From NCBI GenBank assembly GCA_905221605.1, contig CAJNDS010002539.1, positions 1 to 64,000 on the forward strand: DNA of 64,000 bases, read 5' to 3'. Made by a program: the position numbers and the translations under genes. This stretch comes from Symbiodinium natans (lineage: Eukaryota; Sar; Dinophyceae; Suessiales; Symbiodiniaceae). This document shows, one piece after another, positions 42,420 through 54,400 of this stretch. Within the stretch, counting starts at the first letter, position 1. The number at the start of each line of letters is the position of its first letter. The notes beneath the pieces are model-generated. The model saw nothing but the letters and a program-made list of their open reading frames with translations. It did not search any database and was not told where the DNA came from.

Positions 42420-45400
42420 AACCCTAAACCCTAAACCCTAAGATGGTGAAGGACTGGCTCTGGGGCTGGCTCGACCTGATGCTCGGTTTGAGAGGCTTTC
42501 ACGCTCTGCCGGAGCAATCTGTGCTAAAAGTTGCCCCCTAGATTTTCTGTAATCCCCTTAGGCATTATTTGTTTTTACATTTTTTTATTTTATTTTGTTT
42601 TAAATGTTTTTTGTTTTAGTATTGTTGTTTTTCTATTCATAAAACCCTAGCGAAATTGCGGACCATCATTAGGTCAAGGTTCAGAGGGCTTACCAAGCTT
42701 CATAAAGCCAAACGAGTGCCGCGCAACCAAGGATTATCGTGCTCACTTCACTTTGGGAGGTTGGCTTTGAGGTGGCCTTCTGGATACAAGGACTGGCCCA
42801 TGTTCAGGGTTTAGGGTTTAGAGTTTAGGGTTCAGATTGCGCCAGCTTCAGTCCTGGTCGGAAAAAAGGGTCCGCCTCTTCTATGACCATGCACCCGCTT
42901 AGCTCGCTGTTCGGGTCATTCGTCAAGTTTTTTTGCTGATGGCTGCTCTGATGCCTGGGATCCTAACCCTAAACCCCAAACCCTAAACCCTTGCCAAAAT
43001 CTGAGAGCGAGGATATGGGAGAATACTCCCTAAACGTCTGGGTCCCAACGCACGGTAGACTAGCAGAGTCCGGTGTTTTACGGATCCGAGGCTCCCCGCC
43101 TCATGACACGCACTTTAGCGTCGAGCCTAATTGTACTCAGGTAATCAGTGGGTGAAAGGCATAACAGTTCTTCTACTTCGGTTTTTTGCAGTGGATTTCA
43201 CCATTCGGTGGGGGGGGCGCTTCGACAGGTCCTTCGTTGGCTCGGTCTAGCTCTTGCGATAGTCTCGTTTACCACATGTGCATTCCTGAAGCTGAATCCT
43301 AAATCTGCAGGAACTTCGGGCGATGGCGGCGGGCTGAGTAGCCTGACGAGTCTGAAGGTACTGCGCATTGTTCGCATCACGCGGATTGTGAAGGCCAGTC
43401 CACTGGCCGGTCCTAGATCGGTTTTGAGGTTTAGGGCCTAGGGTTATTAACTAAGGTTTAGATTTAGCGGCAAAAATCTCTATCTAAGTGGTCGCGCGGG
43501 GCGTCTTTCTACTCAGTTATCGGGAAAGCTGGGTGAAACCAGTGACAAGTCACTTCTCGCCACCCGTAAGGTTTCTTAAAACCTTAGTTGTAGAGTAGGT
43601 AACCTTTAACCTTTTTGGGTAATAGAATCCCCTTATAATCCCAAAGGTTAACCTTTAGTTTCCCCTAGGTACTGGACAACTAGGAAAGAACATGCAAAGC
43701 CTAAGCGCTCATCCGATGCTTCAGGAGCAAGCACAGGCGTTTTAGCCCTTAACCCAAATCAAAGTACTTACGGTCTTGGGGGCCAAAGGGGCTTCCTTAC
43801 ATCTGTTTTGAAAACCCACTGATTTCAAGGCTACGTAGGGAATCTTCCTTATTAGATCATACTGGGTGAGGAGTATTCCCTACTTGAGGTACATAAGTCT
43901 TTGGGCAACTTGCTCATGGAAGGGACTTTCTCACTTTCTATTTGGGGGGAAAAAAAAAGGGCACCCCTATTTTGGGAAGTCCCCATATGCTTTAGACTTC
44001 CGATAGCATTTATGAAGGTCTCATGCACCACGCTACAAAGCTTCAACGGTTTCCTTGGAGCAGGTCCAACTCAGCAGATGCGCAACCCTACTTGGAGGTT
44101 CATGGATACTTATAAGTAGGGCTATTAGTAGGAACCCTAAACCCCAAACCCTAAACCCTAAACCTTCCGCAAACCCTACACCATCACCTTACTTAGGGCT
44201 CTTAGAACCCTACTTAGACATGCCCATGAACCTCCCGTAACATCCCAACAGGCCGCCCGGCTGATCCGAATCTTCCGGTTCGTCATGGCCTTCCGGCTTC
44301 TTATTGCCTCGCACCTCGGGCGAAGCAAGTTTAGGGTTTAGGGTTTAGGGTTTAGGGTTTAGGTCTAGGCGAATGTGGTTTGAGACCATGGAACAGTTGA
44401 AGTCTCTCAGTGCCTTTCCTTTTCGGCAGAATGTTGTGTTTAACAGCGGCATTGGCTTGGACAAATCCTGTTTTATTCTGTTCCCCACCTGTTCTCAGAG
44501 TCCCTGTCCGCGGGGCAACATGTATTCCGTATTCCTGATAGTTTTTTTTGAACCTGCTGGAGCACATGCGCGCCAAGTAGCTCCGACGGGCATTCAAGAT
44601 GAGCGTTGCTTTGGCGTGACGTTCTCCCGATGTTTAGCAACAACAAGCGGCAGAACGCAACATTCTCCTCGGACGTGATGTGTCCACAAAACGCTCTGGT
44701 CCGTGGTCTGCATATATAATTTCTTGTTAGAGGCTGCGAGTTTGGCATGCGTGGTTGCTGCAGGAGTGGTCTCTCTCACGTTCCGGGCTTTGTAGTATGG
44801 CAAGGCCTCAAACTCTACCGCTTGCATTTGGAGCGTTGGAGAGTGTGCACAAGCGGCAGTTGCTGCGCCGCCGGCGCAGTTGCAAGTCTTAGCCGCCTAA
44901 GCCTGAAAAAGCTTTCGAGCTAAGCCTCAGTGACACATCCCGAATCCCGATTTTGCGGCCCTAAACCCTAAACCCTAAACCCTAAACCGCGGATCCCGAG
45001 GATCATCGCAACCCTGAAGTCGCTGCTGTGGGCGCTGATGCTGCTGGCACTGATCATCTACGTCTTTGCCATCCTGCCACCTGGAATGGTTTAGGGTGTA
45101 GGGTTTAAGCTACGCTTCCCTAAAGTTGCCTAGGTACCTAGTGTTGCAGGAGGGTTGCACCCTAAACCCTAAACCCTAAACCGCCCCAAAGCCTGGCATG
45201 ATGCCGCATCGCAGCAGTACTCCTGTTACTGAAGCTCTCGCAAGCGTGAACAACGCAGAACTCAAGAGGGTGCCCCCTCCGCGTGGAGGTTGATGTGGGT
45301 ACTCTTAGGGTTTAGGGGTTTAGGGTGTGGGGTCATAAGTAGGGTTATAAGAACCCTAAATCGGGTTATGAAGAATAGAGTTACCATACCTATCACTTGG

Positions 45401-48400
45401 GATGTTCTGCCTTATACTAACAGTCCTTCATAGCGGGTAGTACTATAATCCTTATTAAGGACTGTAAGCATAAGGGGGAACATCCCAACCTATTACCCTA
45501 AGTATAACTACCCACAAACCCAGACCTTCCAATTCCCCTTAATTAAGGAGTATACCCTAATTCGTAGCAATGATCCTTAGTATAGCTTAGGGTATATTCC
45601 AAAAGAAAGGAATATACCTTAATTCAAAAGGGTATTTTCCGAGGGCTTTCGGATTATCCAGAAAACTCCAAGAAGAGTCCAAGAAAGCTGCATAAGAAGG
45701 CAGCCTCGGGAGTTCGGAGTCGAGGTCTCCAGTTTTTACGAGAATTAGAAGGGTTTAGTGTTTGGGGTTTAGGGTTTGGGGTTTAGGGTTTGGGGTTTAG
45801 GGTTTGGGGTTTGGGGTTTAGGGTTTGAGGTTTGGTTGAGGGTTTATGGCCTGAGATCTCCCGCTCTACGTTCTAGACGCCTTGATGGCGGCCCTAACGC
45901 CCAGGGCGTCGGAGTCATGTTTTCACAGGGTGTGTTCTGGCACCCCTACACCCCAAACCCCAAACCCTAAACCCTAAACCCTAAACCCTAAACCCTAAAC
46001 TAAGTGAGGGGTCGCTTCCGTCGAGCGACAGACCCCGAACGCTCGGCCGAGGGCCTTACAGCCCGAGCGCCCAAGCGAAAAGAGAAACGGAAAGGTGAGG
46101 GTTAAGCCTCACCGTCTGTCCTGGACAGGCCAACGGACATCGGCCTTTTTTACGACAACGTCAGTACTCGGCTAAGGGATGGCCGGCACCCAGACCACCT
46201 TTAGCGTAGCTAAAGTATAACCCCAAATCGTAAACCTTGGCCTCTGGAGGTCGGTTCAGGGTTTTGGGTTCAGGGTTTGCCGGCCCCCCCCCCGGGGGCC
46301 CCCTGGCCCCTGGTGGCTGGATTCCTGGACCAGGAGGCTGGCGAGGGGGTCCAGGCAGGCTGGTTGCTCAATTTCGTGATTTTGGGCTTTGGATGGATTT
46401 TGCGCCCTCTCCCGGGCCAAGGGCCTCCCGGGCCAAGGGCCTCCCGGGCCAAGGGCCCCCCGGGCCAAGGGCCCCCCGGGCCAAGGGCCCCCGGGCCAAG
46501 GCCCCCCGGGCCAAGGGCCCGGGCCAAGGGCCCCCGGGCCAAGGACCCAGGGCCTCCGGGCCAAGAGGCCCCGGCCAAGGGCCCCCCCCGGGCCAAGGGC
46601 CCCCCGGGCCAAGGGAAGGGCCCCCCGGGCCAAGGGCCCCCGGGCCAAGGGCCCCCAGGCCAAGCTGCTGTGAGCCCTCTGGCGTCTGCGTCGTGCATAC
46701 ATGCTTCGGCGCGAGATGGAGCCATTTTCCAAGGGCCCCCCGGGCCAAGGGCCCCCCGGGCCAAGGGCCCCGGGTTAAGGGGCCCCCGGGCCAAGGGTTT
46801 TTCGGGCCAAGGTTCGGCCCCGGGCCAAGGGCCCCCCGGGCCAAGGGCCCCCCGGGCCAAGGGCTTCCGGGCCAAGCCCCCCGGGCCAAGGGCCCCCCGG
46901 GGCCAAGGGCTTCCCGGGCCATTCCGGCTCAGACCCGCAGGCAGGGCCAAGGGCGCCCCGGGCCAGGGGCCCCAGGCCCAGGGCCAGGGCGCTCCACAAC
47001 CGGGCCCCCCAAGGGCGGCCCTCCAAGGGTGGCCCGCCCACACCAAGAGCGAGGCTCTGAACCAGGGCGGCCAAGGTTTGCGCGCCAAGCGCGGCCCCAA
47101 CCAGGCGGCCCGCCCCACCGGGTGAAGGGCACGGGCCAAGGGCCCTTGCCGGGCCGAGCCGGGACCGACCCGCCCCGGAACTCCAATCGCGCACCCAGCT
47201 TTTAAGAGGCGCCAAGAGCCACCAAAAGGCTTCAAAAGCTTCAAAAGGCCCACTAAAATAAAAGAAGGGGGACCACAGGATTTGTCCGTGCCCACAATGA
47301 AAAATGCGATTTTTCAATATTGAAAACGATGGTTTTAGGCACCCCTGCCCGCAATGAAAACTGCTTTTTTTTAGTACTGAAATCGAGGCTCCCCCCAAAT
47401 CAGCAAGGACCTCTACGGGCCCTGACGTGCCGAAGGCCCGAAAAGGACCGAGGCTACCCCGAACCCCAAAGTAAATAAGGGCCTCTACGGGCCCTAACGT
47501 GCCGAAGGCCCGAAAAGGGCCGAGGCTACCCCGAACCCCAGCTTAAACCCTAACACCGCAAAACCCTGCGAAGGCCTTCAAGTAAATAAGGGCCTCTACG
47601 GGCCCTAACGTGCCGAAGGCCCGAAAAGGGCCGAGGCTACCCCGAACCCGAGCTTAAACCCTAGCGATTGAAATACTCATTGGCGAAAAACTCATGAATA
47701 GGTTCCCTGACCTTTAAATGAATAAAACCTCTGACACGCCGAAGGTCCGAACAAGGCCCCGAGCGACCCCAAGAGCCACCAAAATGCTTCAAAAGGCTTC
47801 AAAAGGCCCCCTAAAAGAAGGGGGACCCCAGGATGCCCGTACCCGCAATGAAAAATGAGATTTTTTGATAGTGAAATCGATGCTTAATTGAGGCCCTTAA
47901 AGAAGGGGAATCCAGGAGCAGACACAAAGGGTTCCCTGACCTTCAAATAAATAAGGGCCTCTACGGGCCCTGACACGCCGAAGGCCCGAAAAGGGCCGAG
48001 GCTACCCCCAACCCCAGCTTAAACCCTAATAGCGCAATTTTAAAAACATCAAAGCAAGCATCAGAGCACAAGAAAGTAAATTCCATAAACCCTAAACCCT
48101 AATAGAGTATAGTTTGGGTGGCCGGGGTGGGTTGACGGGCAACGCGAGCGCGCGGCCCGGGGTGTTTCACACCCGAGCGCGCGCCCTCCCCTGACACACC
48201 CTAAACCCTAAACCCTAAACCCTAAACCCTAAACCCTAAACCCTAAACCCTAAACCCTAAACCCTAAACCCTGCCCTTTTGTCGACAAGGCTGACGCAGG
48301 CTGTGCACACCTACATCTCGGATCCGGACTGTGTGGCCCAGCTGAGTGTGTTTGGGTACGGGATGCAGACTTCCCTCATGTCCTGTGCCAAACCTAAACC

Positions 48401-51400
48401 CTGAACCCTGAACCCTGAACCCTAAACCCTAGACCCTAAACCCTAAACCCTAAACCCTAAACCCAACTCAGTCGACCCACAGTTGAGTTGTTTGGGGCTC
48501 GGGGAAATTGGGGAGTCAATGGCATGAACTCCTGAACTGTCCGGCTGATACGTGCGGTATCGCGAAACCCGACACCCCGAACCATGTGGGGTTCGGATCT
48601 CGGGCCCCCAGGGTGGGCCTCAAATTCTCCCAGATCTTCCAAAACCCCTTAATTCAGGAAGATACCCTAATTCATAGTTTGTGATTTAGGGTTTAGGGTT
48701 TAGGGTTTAGGGTTTAGGGTTTAGGGTCCTTGGTATAAAGTTGGGTATATTCCTTAAGGGGTTTTGGAAGATCCAAGCCCTCAACTCCCTAGGAGAGCAC
48801 GAGAAGAAAGCCCACCAAAAAAGGGAAAAACAACTGGCTGCCTGGTAAACCCGAAGCTCTACTTGCAGGTTCGTGGGGTAGCTATAAGTAACCCGAATTA
48901 GGGCTACAAGTAGGCTAAATGGGATTATCAGTACCCTAAGTAGGGTGTACTCTAAGTAGGGTTACAAGTACCCTAAACAGGGTCATAAGGAACCTAAAAA
49001 AGGTTAGAAGCATAGTTACCATGCTTGTAACCCTACCTCTAACTACACACCCATGAGCCTCCAAGTAAACCCCCCACAGGTAGAGTTTGTGTGTCGGCGC
49101 CGTAGGGTTAGTAGGGTTTATAGGGTTTAGGGTTAGGGCTTAGGGTCGATTTCTGGCGACTCCATCCACCGAGGATTTGGAGCCAGCAGCAGCTGGGCAA
49201 ACTTCAGCAATATCATCAGGGTGTGTGCGTGGGTGGGGGGGGTATAATGTGCGCTTGACCCCTTAGTAGTTTTACACTTCTGGTTTACCTGATCCGTATG
49301 TTTGGTGCATTGTTGTTGCATCTTCTTAACTCCCGTGTCTATTGTTACATGCAGGATTCGGTCCTCATGCTTTTCCTGAGGCTCTCAGAGGCTTTCCCAG
49401 AATATTCGTTCTGAGGATGGGGTGAAAGGCTCCGACAAAGGAAATGCTTGCAGCCGCGCTTGGCCAGCAACAGGCTTATCAATCTCCGACCCCCTCCCTG
49501 AACCCTCAACCCTTGGCCCCTGTGCAAGGATGCCACGCAGAAATCGAAAAGTGTAACAATCAAAAGCCACTCAACCCTAAACGACGCCAAGCCGGGCAGT
49601 CCGTCGAAGCTCAAGCTACAAGGCAAAAACAGACGAATCTCCGTGCTGAGGCACCCATCCACATCAGAACCCGAAGTTTGAGCTTCCTCTCTCTCTCTAT
49701 CCCCTTTCTTTGGGGTTTAGGCTTTCGGGTTTGAATGGACTTCAGAGGCTTGGATGTAAACATGTCTGAGTTTCCGGCAGCTGCGCAGTCCTGGTTGCCA
49801 AAATGTCCGAGCTCCGTGAACCCAACCCTAAACCCTAAACCCTAAACCCTAAACCCTAAACCCTAAACCCTAAACCCTAAACCCTAAACCCTAAACCCTA
49901 AACCCTAAACCCTAAACCCTAAACCCCAAACCCTAAACCCTAAACCCTAAACCCTAACCCTAAACCCTAAACCCTAAGCAAAGGAGCTCCAGGCAAGCCA
50001 CCAATACTTTGGCTCACTGGGGCAAACGATGCTCAGTCGCTTGGGGGCAGATGTGTTGGAGCGATGCCTAAAGCTTGCACCCATATACACATACATCATA
50101 GGGTTTAGGGTTTAGGGTTCTAGGTTTTGGGTTTTGGGCTGAAGGAGAGAGTTGGGGTCAGAGGTTTTGAGTTGTTCTTGGAAGTCATGTGGGGATTTTG
50201 CAGTGACTTTGGCTCATACAGACTCGGGTGTTTATAGGGTACAGCCTGCTGCCGAAGTTGCCCCAGCAAAACAGAGAGAGAAAGGCATTATGAATATTGC
50301 TTCGGGTAGTAAGAATAAGAAGCATGTAGGGGCTACTTAGGTACATAGCGACTTTATAAGGTATATCTGAGGGTTATATAGGGAAATAAGATTAAGGGTC
50401 CCTTCTAGGGGTCCCTCCTTATGCCCTAAACCCAAACCCTAAACCCTAAACCCTAAACCCTAAACCCTAGGCGGGTGGCAAAAAAAAACCCTAAACCCTT
50501 AACCCTTAACCCTTAACCCTTAAACCTTAACCCTTAACCCTTAACAAGCCCGGCTGCTGAATCCTAGGCCTCTTCATGAGCATCGCCGGCGGTGTGAGCT
50601 GGGAGCAGGTCGTGTGGCCGCTAAGAGTGCCACAGCTGAGTTCAACGTTTAGGGTTTCGGGTTAGGGTTTAGGGTTTAGGGGTTTAGGGGTTTAGGGTTT
50701 AGGGTTTAGGGTTTAGGGTTTAGGGTTTAGGGTTTCGGGTTTCGGGTTTCGGGTTTCGAGTTAGGGGCCATAAGCATTTCGGGCTGAGGGTTAGGAGATT
50801 TGGGGTAATTCCCTGCAATCCCTTCCCAGTCCCTGAAAGCGCCAGCACAAAAAGTAGGCTTGAGAGCCCCTTACACCCTGAACCCTAAAACCCTGAACCC
50901 TAAAACCCTGAGCAACCCTCGAAAGGGTAGGGCTTCAGCTGGGCCCAGCCTGCTGGCTCTGGGTGGGGAATTGAGGGATTTTGATACCTTACATCCTCCC
51001 AAAGAAGCTCTTGAAGGGATGATATAGGGCCCTATATCCCGCCATATTATATACCCATTAAGGGATTATAGGGGACCCTAATATCCCCCTAATATATACC
51101 CTTTAAGACACCCTGGAATTCATATTCATTCCCTGCTTAAGAATCCCCATAGTGCCCTGATGAGGAAGACAATTGTCATTTTCCGGGGTGGTTCTACAGC
51201 AAATAGTAGACTAATACCCTAAGCCCTACATCCTAAGCCCTAAACAAAACCTGCAAAGCTGAACCCTGAAACTTGCACCCTAAACCCTAAACCCTAGGCC
51301 CTACTCCCTGAGTATCTCTCACCCGGAGTGTAGCAGTAGAAGTAGTGTATCACATAGGGCATGCAAGACTCTGAGACAACTCCTATCTTGTCCGAGTGTG

Positions 51401-54400
51401 AGCCCTGCCCAAACCCTAAACCCTAAACCTGAAACCCTAAACCCGAAACCCTAAACCCCGAAACCCTAAACCCTAAACCCTAAACCCTAAACCCAATCGA
51501 GAAGTGTACCAAGACAAAAAAACCGTAAACCCTACACCCTAAACCCGAAGCCCTGAACCCTAAACCCTAAACCCTAAACCCTAAACCCTAAACCCTAAAC
51601 CCTAAACCCTAAACCCTAAACCCTAAACCCTAAACCCTAAACCCTAAACCTTACATACCGAAAGTTTCAGGTTTGGAAGGCATCCGATGGACTCATGAGG
51701 CTAAGCGCGCTGATCCTTTAGCTGGTTGGTTCGTCTTCGGGGTTCGACCGGAGGTCCGAGGCACTTGTAAGGTTTAGGGTTTCCAAAAAATGGTTTAGGG
51801 TTTAGGGTTTAGGGTTTAGGGTTTAGGGTTTAGGGGCACTTCTGAGTGTGCGTCTGCTCACATGTTTGCGTGCCCTTCCATGACCACGCAAACTGGCCCG
51901 GAGGGCTCCAGGCGCCAAGTCTCTGGCTCTGGGGCCGTGCCTCAAGCCCTCAATCCTAAACCCTAAAAAGGGCAAACCGGTCTTTGACTTTGCTCTGTCT
52001 CACCCTCACCACCTTGCAACCCGGTGAACCTGCACCTTTCCAAGGCCATGTCCGAAGCGTGGATTTGGGTCTTCCTCTTCTACATCTCCTTCACGTACTT
52101 TGCAGTGCATCCCGGCGGCAGCCTGGGCTACGAAGCTTCGGGATGTGTGTCGAGTTCAAGTTTCAGAAAATGCAAGACCCGACAAGATGAGCAAGAAAAG
52201 GAAGCGAGAGAGAGAGAGAGAGAGTGAAAGAGCGAGAGAGCGAGATAGAGAGAGAGAGAGAGGAAAGAAAAAACACATAAGAGACGAGGAGAGCACGGAG
52301 CTCACGAGAAGAAAGGCTGCCATCTGCCGCCTTTTTGCTACTTCAGACACTGCCGTTTTGCACGGCCAGCGTCTTCAGATGCAAGACAACCTGGCATCCG
52401 CATGATGCTGTAGCATATTCCGTACAGGCCATATACAGACAGAACCGTGGAACAACCTTCAGTGTGGCTTTCCATGATGCTTTCTTCCTTGTCGTTTTAA
52501 ACATCCAGGTAAATTCCTTCTAGTTTGCAAGCAGGGTGCCATGAAAAGGCGCGTGGAGTTCACGTCAGCTTCCTCAAATCAGGGAGGCCTTCCGAAGCGT
52601 CCCCAAAGTTCCTAGGTAGGCATAAATCTAGGGCTCCTGTGCTGCACTCAGGTTGAACGTCGTGACTTGGCAATTGGAAAATTGTGCAAATTTCGGTTTG
52701 GGGGGAGGTGGGGCGAGCAAAGGTTCTGTGTCAGTTGCTTGTGTGGCCAGTTCGCAGCGCAGTGAGATTGTTGCACTTGCTTGCTTTGCAAGGTTGTTTT
52801 GTGCAGACTCATGAGGGGGTTTCCTGATAGGGGTACCCCTTTTTACCCCCAAACATAGTAGAATCCCCTTAAAAAGGACCCCTAGGAGGGTACCCCTATT
52901 ATCGTAAAGCCCCCCGAATCAAATCAACCCTAAACCCTAAACACCCTAAACCGCAAGTGTCGGGACGCAGAGTTTCTGCTGCTGGCATTGCTTCGCTGAC
53001 TGAGTCAGTAGCAATGAGTCCAAACGGTGTCTGTGTACTTGGGGCTGGCACTAAAGCAAGCCCCTATGTATATTATATATATATATACACATATACAATT
53101 AAAAGTAAATAAGTATATATATATATATATATGTACACATGCTGGAGAAGCAAGGTTCAGAGGGGGCGGGTTTAAGATGCATGAAGCCTTTCAGGTTTCT
53201 TCACTCCAGACCGTTGAGGCATTCACATTCTTGTGTCTAAGGCGCAATCAGTCTGGTCACATATGCCTTCCTACTTAAGATTGGTTGGTTGGAAAACGAT
53301 GCGGCAAATTTAGACACCCCCGCTCCCCACCCACCATTTCAGCCCCTCACATGCCCATGTGCGGTGTACTGTGTTGGAGATGCAGATTTCATCTGGTTGG
53401 GTTGGTTGTCACCTTCTCCCGCTGGTCAACTTCTCGGTGGTCTACAGCATTCTACGAGCCGGCTCTTGCGAACCGATGTTTTCGTCTGTTGCTGTAGTGT
53501 AGTTGCCCTTGCTTCCTGCACTGTTGCCCTCACCTGAGCTAGTTAGTTACTGGGCATGTGATTCTTCCCGTGCTCAAGGTCGTATGCTTGTGGATAATTT
53601 CTTTACAGGATGTTTTGTGGCAGTGTCAGCCGACACAACTAAAGTGACAGTGACAATGAGCCTGCCCGTGTCGCTGCCTCATCGCCAATATGAGGTTGCT
53701 TGCTTGCTGTCAGCTTGCAATGCTGGCGTGTTGCCCGGGGGCGATCCCCTGTGTGGCATTCGTCATAGTCTACGTCTTCTCTGGTGTGCTGTCCATTCGG
53801 GGGCTGCCGCACCATAACAAAGTTAGTTAGTTCCCGTGCTCAGGTGACGGCAGTTTTCTGTCAAAGTGCGATTGATGGAGCTCAAAACGATCACGCCTCG
53901 AAAGTGCACGCCATCCTCGCCAACAAAGAGGCAAGGAGCTGTGCCATACCATGTGCCACATGCCATTGCTGCAGGCGGCCCCCACCAGTAAGAACCAAGC
54001 CCAAATAAAACATTGTCGCAGTGCCTTCTTCTGAGCACTTGAGCCGTTCAACTGCAACTTGGGCAGCCAGCAGCCACTGCCTTGGAGCCTCTACTCTCAC
54101 ACTTACTTGTTCACACAAGCAGATATGGTGCACACTACATCCTGTCCCTAGCAATCCTGATCTTTCTTTTCAGGCGCATCTCGGCAAGATCAACACCCTG
54201 TTCGCGAAATTTGGTGCTGATGACGGTGCTTCGGCAGCGGAAATCTCAAGAAGCGTGCAGCTAAACCCTATGCATCTTAAACGTGGTCTTGGAATGCTCT
54301 TGAAGCGTCCTTACACTGTGTAGGTTGGGATGTTCCCCCTTCCCAGCCTTGTACTAGCAGTCCTTAACTTAGGGCTTTAATCCCTATGAAGGACTGTTAG

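Noticed and set aside
43148-43441. A 97-codon frame read as one exon including all of S3 and S4
   Set aside because: Only the part from 43311 fits the family with a proper AG|G acceptor; the hydrophobic stretch before it is kept only as a possible S3 remainder.
46237-47398. Open frames of 207-341 codons on both strands (Gly/Pro/Ala/Arg rich)
   Set aside because: They follow the period of the GGGCCAAGGGCCC array and are open in several frames on both strands, as expected from composition, with no domain.
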